A program made the translations under genes and the position numbers. Shown here one piece after another: positions 1 to 8,244 of a DNA stretch of 64,000 nt (its first letter is position 1; every line of letters starts with the position of its first letter). The notes under the pieces are model-generated. The model saw only the letters and a program-made list of their open reading frames with translations, ran no database searches and was not told where the DNA came from. Source of the stretch: Negativicutes bacterium (lineage in GTDB: Bacteria > Bacillota_C > Negativicutes > Sporomusales_B > JARLHX01). The DNA is taken from contig JARLHX010000375.1 of the NCBI GenBank assembly GCA_031292035.1, positions 310,001 to 374,000 on the forward strand, read 5' to 3'.

Positions 1-112
1 CGCTTGACCACAGGATCTCGACACTGATTTCTCCAACTCGTGCCGCTACTAGTCAAACCCCGAGCAATCTCGATATACAGCAAGCCTCTCTCCGTCCATC
101 CCGACTCTGTTT

Positions 113-191
113 TGTGAAATATTTCTCGGAGCTCAACCTACCCTAACTTATTGCAATAACCATGCCAAAATTTTCTGTGAAATATTTCTCG
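113..191. repeat. Pair of 16-bp direct repeats flanking a sigma-54 promoter
   Basis: TGTGAAATATTTCTCG occurs exactly at 113-128 and 176-191, 63 bp apart (about six helical turns), one copy on each side of the sigma-54 promoter at 152-167. The core GAAATATTTC is itself palindromic. Paired operator sites for a second regulator are a reasonable reading; the binding protein is unknown. Confidence 0.6.
152..167 (-). promoter_or_regulatory. Sigma-54 promoter (leftward)
   Basis: The minus strand reads TGGCATGGTTATTGCA, which fits the sigma-54 -24/-12 consensus (TGGCAYR-N4-TTGCW) with correct spacing. It points left, out of the window. A GTTAC-N4-GTAAC palindrome sits about 95 bp upstream (260-273), a normal distance for an enhancer-binding site. 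Confidence 0.8.
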
Positions 192-241
192 AATTTCCCC
201 GTATTAACACAGAAGATGGTAATAAATATAACCATAGCCTC

Positions 242-291
242 TTTAGAGTGGTTACTTAAGTTACCGGGGTAACTTAAGTAACCACTCTAAA
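242..291. repeat. 50-bp perfect palindrome with nested GTTAC-N4-GTAAC site
   Basis: Two 24-bp arms (242-265 and 268-291) are perfect reverse complements around a 2-bp centre. The centre contains GTTACCGGGGTAAC (260-273), the same inverted repeat found at 15055-15068 and 16530-16543. I read it as an upstream activating site for the sigma-54 activator encoded at 16575-18320, possibly a double site because GGTTAC half-sites recur in each arm. Confidence 0.7.
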
Positions 292-409
292 TTCCCACCT
301 GAAAGTGAAGCACACGCCGCGCCGCTTTTAGCTGCCAGCAGCTACTGGGAATATCCTCGTTTTAATGAAGGAAACCCACCCCAATTGGGATTAGGCTCTG
401 AATAAAAAC

Positions 410-436
410 GCAAAAAAAATAAAGCCTTTCGGCTCC
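410..436 (-). terminator. Rho-independent terminator after marR
   Basis: On the minus strand AGCC-GAAA-GGCT is followed by TTATTTTTTTT. The stem is short but capped by a GNRA-type tetraloop. It lies 60 bp downstream of the marR stop and probably ends the marR transcript. Confidence 0.55.
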
Positions 437-496
437 AATTTTAATCTGGAAACGGGAAACGAATAGGCACCCTCGTAAGAGGCCAGCGATTAAAAT

Positions 497-919
497 CTAA
501 GGATTGCCGATGTTCTCTAATATTTTCAAGAACACAGCAAATTCTTTCTTATCAAACTGATCTTGGAGTTCATTGTCCAATGTATTGACCAAATCGACAA
601 AGGCAGCATGATGTTCCTTGGCTTGTTCAGTAAGGAATATCAACAGCGACCTTCTATCCTCCGGGTCATCTCTTCGTTCAATAAAATTCAAACGGGCTAG
701 TCGATCCAAAATTCCTGTCAGTGTTGGCCCTTCCATGCCTAATTTTCCGGCTAAAACTTTAAATTTAATCTCATCTGATTCGAAAAGACTACTTAATACA
801 TAAAATTGAACAGGCGTAATGCCGAGTGGATTGAGATGGGTCTCGTAAGTCCGGCTAACTCTTCGCATTGCTTTATTCAATTTGAAACAAACATACTGCG
901 ACGGAGAAAAATTGGTCAT
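497..919 (-). CDS. MarR family transcriptional regulator
   Basis: A 140-residue winged-helix regulator. The recognition helix region (about residues 52-80) is followed by the typical wing motif DPEDRR (85-90), as in MarR/SlyA proteins, which normally act as dimeric repressors released by small aromatic or acidic ligands. The ATG at 919 has the ribosome site AGGAGA about 5 nt upstream. It lies 200 bp downstream of the MBL hydrolase gene on the same strand, so it could be the last gene of the acyl-CoA operon or have its own promoter. A role in sensing a substrate or CoA intermediate of that operon is inference. Family confidence is high; the ligand is unknown. Confidence 0.9.
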   Translation of the reverse strand: MTNFSPSQYVCFKLNKAMRRVSRTYETHLNPLGITPVQFYVLSSLFESDEIKFKVLAGKLGMEGPTLTGILDRLARLNFIERRDDPEDRRSLLIFLTEQAKEHHAAFVDLVNTLDNELQDQFDKKEFAVFLKILENIGNP

Positions 920-1120
920 TCTGTTCTCCTATAAAATCATTTATTTTATAATCGTAACAACATCGGTCCATCCCAATTTTTAAAGCCGGTCATTATTCTT
1001 CATTTAATCCGTAATTTAGGCAATACTCACATACGTCAAACCACCCAGGCATATTTTACCATCTTTACAGCGTATTTTCCATCAAAAGTACATTCTTCAA
1101 CTGTTATTACGCCTGAAGAC

Positions 1121-2110
1121 TTATCCACTGATTTGGAAATATACCACACCGTCATGAAACTGCTTCGTCACCTTACCAGTGAAAACGAGATGGATTAGAT
1201 GAGCCAACGCCTCGCCGGTTGCGAAAATCTTCTGAGCAGGCGGAAATTCGCTCCATGTCTTGAAACTCAAATCCCAGTCCATCCGGCTTGCCACTGTAGC
1301 ACCGCTCAATTTCTCGGTACCCAAAATAGCCAATGTATTATCCAAGCGTTTTCTGTGATGTTCTTTAAGCTCACCAATCCTGCTGCGGTGATCTGTGATA
1401 ATGGCCCGATGACCGGGCAAGGTTAAGCTGACGTCAATGGCTGCGCACATTTCAAGACTTTTAAAATATTCGCCCAGGTAATCTCGATCGATCGACCAGG
1501 GACTGCCCCAAATCGTAATATTGGGTGTAATCTTCGCTAGAATATGATCGCCGCTAAACAGAATCTTGTGATCAGGCTCATACAGGCAAATATGGTCTGG
1601 CGCATGGCCGCTTGTCTGAATGCACCAAAAGCAATACCGCCCAACCTGGATGATATCCGCATCGCGAACCACATCAATCCTGCTGAAAGGTTCGGATGCA
1701 AATCGATAACCCGGATGATCATCCTCGGTGATCTGCTCAGTTGTCCTAAGACCGCTTTCGGTAAGAAAATCCTCAAAATAGCTCCACTGCGGCCCTTTGT
1801 TTCCTAAAGCAGAGGCAGTAGCAAAATACTGGCCGCCAAAAACTTTTGTCTCAGGAACGGCCAAATAGTTCACCAATCCGGAATGATCTCCATGAAGATG
1901 AGTAATGAACAGGTCGGTATTCGCCATTGAGATACCGAGCTCATTAATTGCTTCATCAAAAGCAGCCCTGCATTCCTTGCGGTTAAACCCCGTATCGATC
2001 AATAAATTCCGCTTCTCACCCCGAATAAAGTAAGAATTGGTTGCTTTCAGAGGATTATTGGGAAGAGGAATTTCGATTTTATACAAGTCAGGGAGAATAC
2101 GTTCAATCAC
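1121..2110 (-). CDS. MBL-fold metallo-hydrolase
   Basis: A metallo-beta-lactamase-fold hydrolase of about 329 residues. The metal-binding motif THLHGDH is at about residues 70-76, and further ligands are likely in SGHAPDH, SGDH and LPGH. The C-terminal part carries the extra helical region seen in larger members of this fold (glyoxalase II-like and related hydrolases). The frame is open up to 2146 (TTG). I prefer GTG at 2110 because AAGGTG lies 6 nt upstream and the protein then begins with the usual IERILPDLYKI strand. Within an acyl-CoA operon a thioesterase or lactonase role is plausible but unproven. It follows the enoyl-CoA hydratase gene by about 130 bp. Confidence 0.85.
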   Translation of the reverse strand: MIERILPDLYKIEIPLPNNPLKATNSYFIRGEKRNLLIDTGFNRKECRAAFDEAINELGISMANTDLFITHLHGDHSGLVNYLAVPETKVFGGQYFATASALGNKGPQWSYFEDFLTESGLRTTEQITEDDHPGYRFASEPFSRIDVVRDADIIQVGRYCFWCIQTSGHAPDHICLYEPDHKILFSGDHILAKITPNITIWGSPWSIDRDYLGEYFKSLEMCAAIDVSLTLPGHRAIITDHRSRIGELKEHHRKRLDNTLAILGTEKLSGATVASRMDWDLSFKTWSEFPPAQKIFATGEALAHLIHLVFTGKVTKQFHDGVVYFQISG

Positions 2111-2240
2111 CGTAAGCACCTTACTTCTTTCAGAATCTGGACCCAACCGAGACTCATCTCCCGGAACTTCGCCCTCTAATTGCGAAACTCACGCAAAAAA
2201 GGCGTTAATCCGGAACGATGAGCCTCTGTTGGATAATCAA

Positions 2241-3044
2241 CTATTTTTCATTTTGACGGTATTTACCTGAAAATACCGGTGGCCGCTTTTCGACAAAGGC
2301 AGTCATTCCTTCGCTCTGATCTTCTGTTGCGAAACAAGTCCCCAGTATGAAGGCCTCGTACCTGTTAGCTGTACGCATATCCATGTCCTGACCGTGATTG
2401 ATTACTGCTTTTGTCAACCGGACGGCAATCGTCGACTTTTCGTTGATTTCTTCTGCGATCTGCATTACCGTGTCCATCAGGTCTTCCGGCGATGTCAACC
2501 GCTCCACCAACCCTATCCGGTACGCTTCCTGGGCGTCAATGATCCGTCCTGACATAGCCAGCCACTTCGCCATTCCAGTCCCCACCAGACGGGGCAGGCG
2601 CTGCGCTCCGCCAAAACTCGGCGTCACGCCAAGCTTGACTTCCGGCAAACCAAACTTCGCTTTTTCCGATGCGACCCGGATATCGCAGGCCAATGCCAAT
2701 TCCATACCGCCGCCTACCGCATAGCCATTCACCGCTGCAATAATCGGTTTTTCGTATTCTTCCACCTTATGAAATGTCTGCTGCCCAATAGTAACCCATT
2801 CCCGTGCCTCTTTAGGGTCCAGATTGACCATCGGTCGCACATCGTCGCCGGCACAGAAGGCTTTTTCCCCGGCTCCGGTTATCACCAGCACTTTGGCTGA
2901 GTCCTCTTGCTTCAACTCATCGAGAATACTCGAAAGTTCAGCCAGCACTTCCAGATCGAGTACGTTCAGAATTCTGGGACGATTGATTGTGATAAGCGCC
3001 ACGCCATTTTTAATTTCTCCCAAGAAATATTTCCGTTCTCGCAT
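2241..3044 (-). CDS. Enoyl-CoA hydratase/isomerase family protein
   Basis: A 267-residue crotonase-fold protein of usual length. The oxyanion-hole region AFCAGDD, the GGGMELALACD motif carrying the first acidic residue, and PEVKLGVTPSFGG carrying the second match hydratases rather than acid-less family members. It would hydrate crotonyl-CoA-type enoyl-CoA esters in the cytoplasm. The ATG at 3053 directly abuts AAGGGAG, so the ATG at 3044, 9 nt past that site, is the better start. It lies between the 4-hydroxybutyryl-CoA dehydratase gene upstream and the MBL gene. A beta-oxidation step after dehydration of a 4-hydroxyacyl-CoA is the inferred job. Confidence 0.9.
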   Translation of the reverse strand: MRERKYFLGEIKNGVALITINRPRILNVLDLEVLAELSSILDELKQEDSAKVLVITGAGEKAFCAGDDVRPMVNLDPKEAREWVTIGQQTFHKVEEYEKPIIAAVNGYAVGGGMELALACDIRVASEKAKFGLPEVKLGVTPSFGGAQRLPRLVGTGMAKWLAMSGRIIDAQEAYRIGLVERLTSPEDLMDTVMQIAEEINEKSTIAVRLTKAVINHGQDMDMRTANRYEAFILGTCFATEDQSEGMTAFVEKRPPVFSGKYRQNEK

Positions 3045-3179
3045 AAAGTCCATCTCCCTTAAATAATTGCCTCGGCCGTTATCATCAGCCCTGCTTGCCT
3101 TGTTGGCAACGGCAGTCGATTCGGCTTGCTTGCGGCAATGAGTTTTTTCGGTCCGCCGGTACGCTGGCGTCCCTGTTTT

Positions 3180-4628
3180 TCACTCCACAATATCAAGAAG
3201 AGTCTTGGCAAGGGCTTTTTTGCCGTCGATATTGCCATAGCGAGCAATTTGGACGCGCTGGGCCTGCGGCGATCCGGCGCCATGCATGGATTCGGTCTTG
3301 TAGCCGACTGCCCCTGTGCCGAAGGTCATACATTCAATCAGCCGCAAAAGCTTCATTCTGTTTTCCGCCGTTACATTCGATCCCTGGAAATATTTCTTCA
3401 TAAATTTCCCGGCCACCGGATGATTGAAGTCCTTTTGCGAAGGTAGCGTCACAAGCAATCCACCGGCGATATCTTCCATCAGGCGGGTAATGTCATACGG
3501 GAAACGGGTAATATTGTGCTTACAGACATTGGCAAGAAGCAGATCAACCATATAGTTGCCGGCTGCCGTTTTGTAGCCTTCCATCGAACAGGCAAGACCG
3601 CAGGAGTAGAGGGTTTCGTTGAGGTGGACCATTTCGATCAGCTTGTCTTTGACATGCGAAGCTTTGCTTATGCCGTTATAGTCGGCCATCAGCGCCGCTG
3701 CGCCGACCAAAACGTCGCCGACACCCGACTTGCAGCCACCATAACTTGCCCGGTGATAGCTGGCGAATCGCTCGACCATCGGGCCGGCCCACTCGGTTTC
3801 ACCGCACATCAAAACATTTTCCCATGGAACGAAAAGATCATCAAAGACCATCAGCGATTCCTGACTGCCGAATTTCGGGTTGCCGACATCCATCGGGCTG
3901 CCTTCCATTTTGCGGGTATCGCAGGACTGACGTCCATACACATAAATAATTCCTTCCGCATCGGCAGGCACGACGAATGATACAGCATAATCTTTGTCTT
4001 CCGGCCGAAGGGCCATCGTCGGCATAACAAGCAGCATATGGGCGTTGGTGGCAGCAGTCGTGTGACATTTCGCTCCCCGTACAACAATGCCGTCTTGACG
4101 TTTTTCAACGATATGGACGAACAAGTCGGGGTCAATCTGCTGGTAAGGCGCTTTGCCGCGGTCGCCCTTGGCATCGGTAACCCCGGCCTCAACAATCAAA
4201 TCTTCTTCCTGAACCTTCTTGAAAAAATTGAGGAACCGCTTGTGATATTCGGTGCCCAGTTTTTGGTCCATTTCGTAGGTCACGCCAAAGGTTGCGTTAA
4301 CGACATCCATCCCTGCACAGCGCTGAAAACACGCACAAGTCTGCTGGCCCATGAGGCGCAGCATCTTAATCTTTTTCACCAGATCATCGGTACTTTGATG
4401 GAGATGACCAAAACGGTTTACTTTCTTACCGGTCAGATGGGATGTAGCTGTCATCAGGTCGGCATAAAGCGGATCTTGCGCCAGATCATAGCTCTTCTTG
4501 ATTGCATTCATGGTCGGGCGGATAATGGGATGATCCACCGGATTTGTAATTTCTTCGCCGAACATGAACATTTTGTGTTTCATTTTGCGCAGACTTTCCT
4601 CGTATTGAGCGCCTGTCATCAATGCCAT
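3180..4628 (-). CDS. abfD: 4-hydroxybutyryl-CoA dehydratase-like protein (copy 1)
   Basis: A 482-residue member of the 4-hydroxyphenylacetate hydroxylase/4-hydroxybutyryl-CoA dehydratase family, FAD- and [4Fe-4S]-dependent. The cluster ligands known from the Clostridium aminobutyricum enzyme are present: C100 and C104 in CACFQRC, H292 and C299 in YHRASYGGCK. Y296, K300 and E257 are also conserved. The family enzyme converts 4-hydroxybutyryl-CoA to crotonyl-CoA by a ketyl radical mechanism and isomerises vinylacetyl-CoA. A second copy lies at 11606-13048 in the same operon. Near residues 194-198 the sequence is TNAHM where the clostridial enzyme, as I recall it, has NSHEH, so substrate may differ. 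Start is supported by AGGGGAG. Confidence 0.9.
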   Translation of the reverse strand: MALMTGAQYEESLRKMKHKMFMFGEEITNPVDHPIIRPTMNAIKKSYDLAQDPLYADLMTATSHLTGKKVNRFGHLHQSTDDLVKKIKMLRLMGQQTCACFQRCAGMDVVNATFGVTYEMDQKLGTEYHKRFLNFFKKVQEEDLIVEAGVTDAKGDRGKAPYQQIDPDLFVHIVEKRQDGIVVRGAKCHTTAATNAHMLLVMPTMALRPEDKDYAVSFVVPADAEGIIYVYGRQSCDTRKMEGSPMDVGNPKFGSQESLMVFDDLFVPWENVLMCGETEWAGPMVERFASYHRASYGGCKSGVGDVLVGAAALMADYNGISKASHVKDKLIEMVHLNETLYSCGLACSMEGYKTAAGNYMVDLLLANVCKHNITRFPYDITRLMEDIAGGLLVTLPSQKDFNHPVAGKFMKKYFQGSNVTAENRMKLLRLIECMTFGTGAVGYKTESMHGAGSPQAQRVQIARYGNIDGKKALAKTLLDIVE

Positions 4629-4689
4629 TTTCTACTCCCCTTTTTTCGTAACATTATTTCAGCCAATTCATTTGGCATTTTACCTTCAA

Positions 4690-5454
4690 TTACTCTATCG
4701 TCCAGCCGCCGTCGATGGTCATATGAGCCCCTGTCATGTAGTTGGACGAATCGGACGCAAGATATAATGCCGCCCCGACTAAATCCTGGACATCGCCAAA
4801 CCGCTTGGCTGGAATCTTGCGGAGAAGTCCCGGAGCAATCTTTTCATCTGTCAGTTCGGCTTCGTTCAAGGCGGTTAAGATATATCCGGGGCAGATGGCG
4901 TTGACCTGGATATCGTAACGGGCCCATTCCAGCGCCAGCGCCCGGGTCATCTGGAGGATGCCCCCCTTGGCCACGCAATAGGGCAAGAATCCTTTAAAAG
5001 CAACCAGGCCCCACATCGACGAAATATTGATGATCTTTCCGCGATTTTGCGCGATCATCTTGCGGCCAGCGATCTGGGCACAGAAGAAGGCGCCTTTTAA
5101 ATCAAGATTAATCACCTTATCCCAGTCTTCTTCTGAGACATCCTCGGCTTTTCTGGCAAGCACCGCTCCCGCATTATTGACGAGAACATCGATATGACCA
5201 AACTTATTAACCGCCTGATCAACAACGTTTTGAATGCTGGCAATCTTTGTTACATCGGCAGAAACCGCCAATGCCTCCGCCCCCAGTTGGCTAAGCTCTG
5301 CGGCAACCTTGTCGCAATCGCTCTGACTGCGGCTGACAACCACGACATTCGCCCCAGCCTCGGCCATCGCCCGAGCAATCCCGTTTCCTATTCCTTTGGT
5401 TGCCCCTGTGACAATCACGACTTTATCTTTCAAACTGATACCGGCTTTTTGCAT
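4690..5454 (-). CDS. SDR family oxidoreductase
   Basis: A 254-residue short-chain dehydrogenase/reductase with the Rossmann motif TGATKGIG near the N-terminus, NNAG, and the catalytic Ser (NISS) and YCVAK tetrad. It is of the classical FabG/3-hydroxyacyl type and uses NAD(P)H. The frame opens at 5469, but GAGGTG lies 4 nt before the ATG at 5454, which I take as the start. It sits between the alcohol dehydrogenase and dehydratase genes of the operon. Oxidation of a 3-hydroxyacyl-CoA or interconversion of a hydroxy/keto intermediate is plausible; the substrate cannot be read from sequence. Confidence 0.9.
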   Translation of the reverse strand: MQKAGISLKDKVVIVTGATKGIGNGIARAMAEAGANVVVVSRSQSDCDKVAAELSQLGAEALAVSADVTKIASIQNVVDQAVNKFGHIDVLVNNAGAVLARKAEDVSEEDWDKVINLDLKGAFFCAQIAGRKMIAQNRGKIINISSMWGLVAFKGFLPYCVAKGGILQMTRALALEWARYDIQVNAICPGYILTALNEAELTDEKIAPGLLRKIPAKRFGDVQDLVGAALYLASDSSNYMTGAHMTIDGGWTIE

Positions 5455-5507
5455 GATACACCTCTTCATCCTGATGAATTGGGAGTTTCGACTTGAAATC
5501 CACGGCC

Positions 5508-6707
5508 TTAGAAAGACTCTTCAAAAATGGCTGTAAGAGCGGCTCGATCGCATGGCGTCGGACAGAGTTTTACGCCGTCTTCCAACGTAGGCGTATCGTA
5601 AATGAGATCCACCAATCTGGGTATGTCTTCGCGTTTGAAGCCGATATCGCCCAAGGTCTCGGTTATACCTACAGAAGCATGCCATTTTTTGAGTCCGGCA
5701 ACCGCTGCCTCTGTCTCGTCTTCCGTCCCCTTCAGTCCGGGAATGATGGGGGCCATGATGGAGGCGATCAACGGCGCTTTGGAGGCATACACCTTGCGCA
5801 GTACAGCCGGGAAGATGGTCGACAAGCCCAGCCCATGGGACAAGTCGGGTTTAAGGGCGCTCATGGGATGCTCCATGGCGTGGGTGATATGGATAGAGCC
5901 ATTTTCCAGGGCGATACCGGCGATCATAGCCGCATACGCCAGATAATATCGACTGGTCAGTTCCTTCGGATCCTTTATGATTTTCGGCAGATGTTCCGCA
6001 ACCAGGCGGATGGTCTCCTGGGCCATAAGAATGGCCAGCGGAGTGGTTATTGTCGATGTCGCCGCTTCGAAAACATGATTGACTGCATCCACGCTGACAT
6101 AAACAGACTGTTTTTCCGGCAGATTGGTCATCAAGGCCGGGTCGTTGATGGCGTACAGTGGGTTGAGCAAATCATACACAATACCTGGTTTGTGCTGTTT
6201 TTCCGGAATACTGACGACCGCATAACGGTTGATCTCGGTGCTTGTTCCATGGGTCAGGTTAATGGCGACAATCGGGGCAGCTTTCTTGGGAATAAATTTA
6301 TATTCATATAAGTCCCGGCAATTTGTTTCCGGATTGGCCAGCAGTACGGCAACCGTCTTCGCCGCATCAATCGGACTGCCGCCACCGATGCCGATAACCG
6401 CCTGAGCACCGAATTTTCTGCCCATCAAGGCTGCTTTATCAGCCTGATCCGCAGTGGGGTTTGACTTGATTTCGTTATACAGGACATACTCGATACCATT
6501 GCTCTTCAAGGCTTCGACAACCGGGTCCCATGCGCCTGATTTGATATAGGAACCCTTTCCTGTTACCGCAATCACCTTGTCGACACCTTTGCGTTTCAGC
6601 ATTTTGGCGATATAGTTCATTTTCTGAATGGCGCCAACCCCGATAAAGACGTTAGTCTTTAACCGCAACATTCTGACATCAAAAGGTGAAAAGCAACTTT
6701 CCCACAT
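5508..6707 (-). CDS. Iron-containing alcohol dehydrogenase
   Basis: A 399-residue group III (iron-dependent) alcohol dehydrogenase. The GGGSPIDAAK nucleotide motif and the metal-site segments DAVNHVFEA, HITHAMEHP and DLSHGLGL are present. Members include 4-hydroxybutyrate dehydrogenase, butanol and 1,3-propanediol dehydrogenases. Beside two 4-hydroxybutyryl-CoA dehydratases, a succinic semialdehyde/4-hydroxybutyrate activity is attractive, but this is inference from context. The ATG at 6707 has AAGGGGGGA 6 nt upstream. It follows the acyl-CoA dehydrogenase gene by 20 bp, consistent with one operon. Confidence 0.9.
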   Translation of the reverse strand: MWESCFSPFDVRMLRLKTNVFIGVGAIQKMNYIAKMLKRKGVDKVIAVTGKGSYIKSGAWDPVVEALKSNGIEYVLYNEIKSNPTADQADKAALMGRKFGAQAVIGIGGGSPIDAAKTVAVLLANPETNCRDLYEYKFIPKKAAPIVAINLTHGTSTEINRYAVVSIPEKQHKPGIVYDLLNPLYAINDPALMTNLPEKQSVYVSVDAVNHVFEAATSTITTPLAILMAQETIRLVAEHLPKIIKDPKELTSRYYLAYAAMIAGIALENGSIHITHAMEHPMSALKPDLSHGLGLSTIFPAVLRKVYASKAPLIASIMAPIIPGLKGTEDETEAAVAGLKKWHASVGITETLGDIGFKREDIPRLVDLIYDTPTLEDGVKLCPTPCDRAALTAIFEESF

Positions 6708-6727
6708 GACAGATCCCCCCTTAGTTC

Positions 6728-7864
6728 TTATCGCAATAAATTACTGGAGATGATCATGCGATGCACCTCATTTGTACCCTCAAAAATCTCCATGATTTTC
6801 GCATCGCGAAATAGTCTCTCCACCTTGCAGCCCCGTACATAACCATACCCGCCATGGATTTGTACCGCTTTCGACGCATGATGCATCGCGGCTTCTCCGG
6901 CAAACAGCTTTGCCATCGATGCTTCTTGCGCAAAATGTTTGCCTTGGTCGCACAGCGTGGCAGCATGGGTTACCAGAAGGTTCCCGGCAGTGGCATCCTT
7001 TGCCATGTCGGCGATCATCCATTGTATCGCCTGGTTTGCCGCGATTGGTTTGCCGAACTGATGGCGCTCCTTGGAATAACGTACAGACTCTTCCAGGCAG
7101 GCGCGGATAATGCCCACCGCTTGGGAGGCAATCCCAATCCGCCCTTTGGTCAGGGTATGCAAGGCAATTTTAAAGCCGTCGCCCTCTTTGCCAATCAGGT
7201 TTTCTTTGGGAACACGGCAATTTTTAAAGATCAATTCGGTTGTATGCGAACCGCGAATCCCCATCTTGTCTTCGTGGTTGCCGGCGGTGAATTCCGACTG
7301 GCGTTTATCGACAACAAAAGCGCTTAACCCGTTGTTGCCTTTATCAGGTCCTGTTCTGACAAACAGCACCAGCACATCGGCTTTGTCACCATTGGTGATA
7401 AAGGTTTTGGTCCCGTTGATCACATATTCGTCCCCGTCCAGTACCGCACTGGTCATCAATGCCCCGGCGTCCGATCCGGCACTGGCTTCAGTCAGGGCAA
7501 AGGCCCCCAGCGCTTTGTAGGTATTCAGAAGAGGCGCGTATTTTTTGCTGAGTTCAGGTGAGCCAAAATGGATAATCGGTCCGGCGACCATGGTATGTGC
7601 AGCAACTACCAGCGCTGTAGAAGCACAAACCTTGGCAAGTTCCTGCAGGACGAGGGCATAGCTGACCATATCGGCGCCGCCCCCGCCATATTCCTCTGGA
7701 TACGGAATTCCCATCATGTCGAGTTCAGCCAATTTCTTCAAGGTATCTTCAGGAAAAATTCCTTCCAGATCGGTTTTTATCGCCTTCGGTTCCAGTTCTT
7801 TTTCAGCAAATTCCTGAGCGGTAGCTTGAATAAGTTGTTGTTCTTCGGTCAAAAGCAGATTCAT
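6728..7864 (-). CDS. Acyl-CoA dehydrogenase
   Basis: A 378-residue flavoprotein with the acyl-CoA dehydrogenase signature ALTEASAGSDAG and the C-terminal catalytic Glu in IFEGTNEVHR. It forms or reduces a C2-C3 double bond in acyl-CoA esters. FixX, FixC, FixB and FixA are encoded just upstream, giving a direct electron partner. The frame is open to 7927; the ATG at 7864 with AAGAGGTG upstream gives the normal N-terminus. A second acyl-CoA dehydrogenase gene lies at 18444-19577 under a separate sigma-54 promoter. Confidence 0.93.
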   Translation of the reverse strand: MNLLLTEEQQLIQATAQEFAEKELEPKAIKTDLEGIFPEDTLKKLAELDMMGIPYPEEYGGGGADMVSYALVLQELAKVCASTALVVAAHTMVAGPIIHFGSPELSKKYAPLLNTYKALGAFALTEASAGSDAGALMTSAVLDGDEYVINGTKTFITNGDKADVLVLFVRTGPDKGNNGLSAFVVDKRQSEFTAGNHEDKMGIRGSHTTELIFKNCRVPKENLIGKEGDGFKIALHTLTKGRIGIASQAVGIIRACLEESVRYSKERHQFGKPIAANQAIQWMIADMAKDATAGNLLVTHAATLCDQGKHFAQEASMAKLFAGEAAMHHASKAVQIHGGYGYVRGCKVERLFRDAKIMEIFEGTNEVHRMIISSNLLR

Positions 7865-7953
7865 GCACACACCTCTTTTTCTAAATTGATTTACAAGTCT
7901 GCAACTAAGTTGCAGCTGCTTTCTCACATCGACGATGCCTTGCTGGTTAATAA

Positions 7954-8244
7954 TTATCCGTTCCTGAAGGTAATCCCGAATGTACCGCGCGGATACTTCC
8001 AGGTTGTAATTGCCTTACGCTCACAGACCAAACGACAGGTGCCGCATTCCAAACATCCGGCATAATCGAATTGGATCGCATTATCCTTGAGGGTATAAAG
8101 TACTGCCGGGCATACCACCAGACAAGGCCTTTCCGTGCAGCCTGCACATATTTCTTTATCCAGAACGATATGGGGATTTCCCTCATCCACGGTAAACTTA
8201 TTTAACCCAAGAAGGTCTTCGGGGCTCTGTTTTTTCAACGTCAC
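7954..8244 (-). CDS. fixX: FixX ferredoxin-like protein
   Basis: A 96-residue ferredoxin-like subunit. Cysteines occur in CAGCTERPCLVVCP and CLECGTC, as in FixX proteins that pass electrons from FixC toward quinone. The frame reaches 8265, but a GTG at 8244 overlaps the fixC stop as GTGA and yields the family's usual length, so translational coupling is likely. With FixA, FixB and FixC it forms the FixABCX complex, which bifurcates NADH electrons to ferredoxin and to quinone or an acyl-CoA. Confidence 0.92.
   Translation of the reverse strand: MTLKKQSPEDLLGLNKFTVDEGNPHIVLDKEICAGCTERPCLVVCPAVLYTLKDNAIQFDYAGCLECGTCRLVCERKAITTWKYPRGTFGITFRNG

Larger units (their letters stand above)
1..496. other. 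Regulatory intergenic region at left edge
   Basis: No credible gene lies here. The stretch holds a leftward sigma-54 promoter (152-167), two copies of a 16-bp direct repeat (113-128, 176-191), a 50-bp perfect palindrome (242-291) and a minus-strand terminator (410-436). The leftward transcript would start near 140 and leave the window. A short ATG frame near 100 on the minus strand closes after about 16 codons, so the regulated gene must start outside the window. Confidence 0.7.

Noticed and set aside
1..110. Start of a leftward gene at the window edge (ATG near 100)
   Set aside because: The frame closes after about 16 codons.
4038..4904. 288-codon plus-strand open frame opposite the dehydratase gene
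   Set aside because: It is a mirror of codon bias in the minus-strand gene, has no ribosome site or family likeness, and crosses two real genes.
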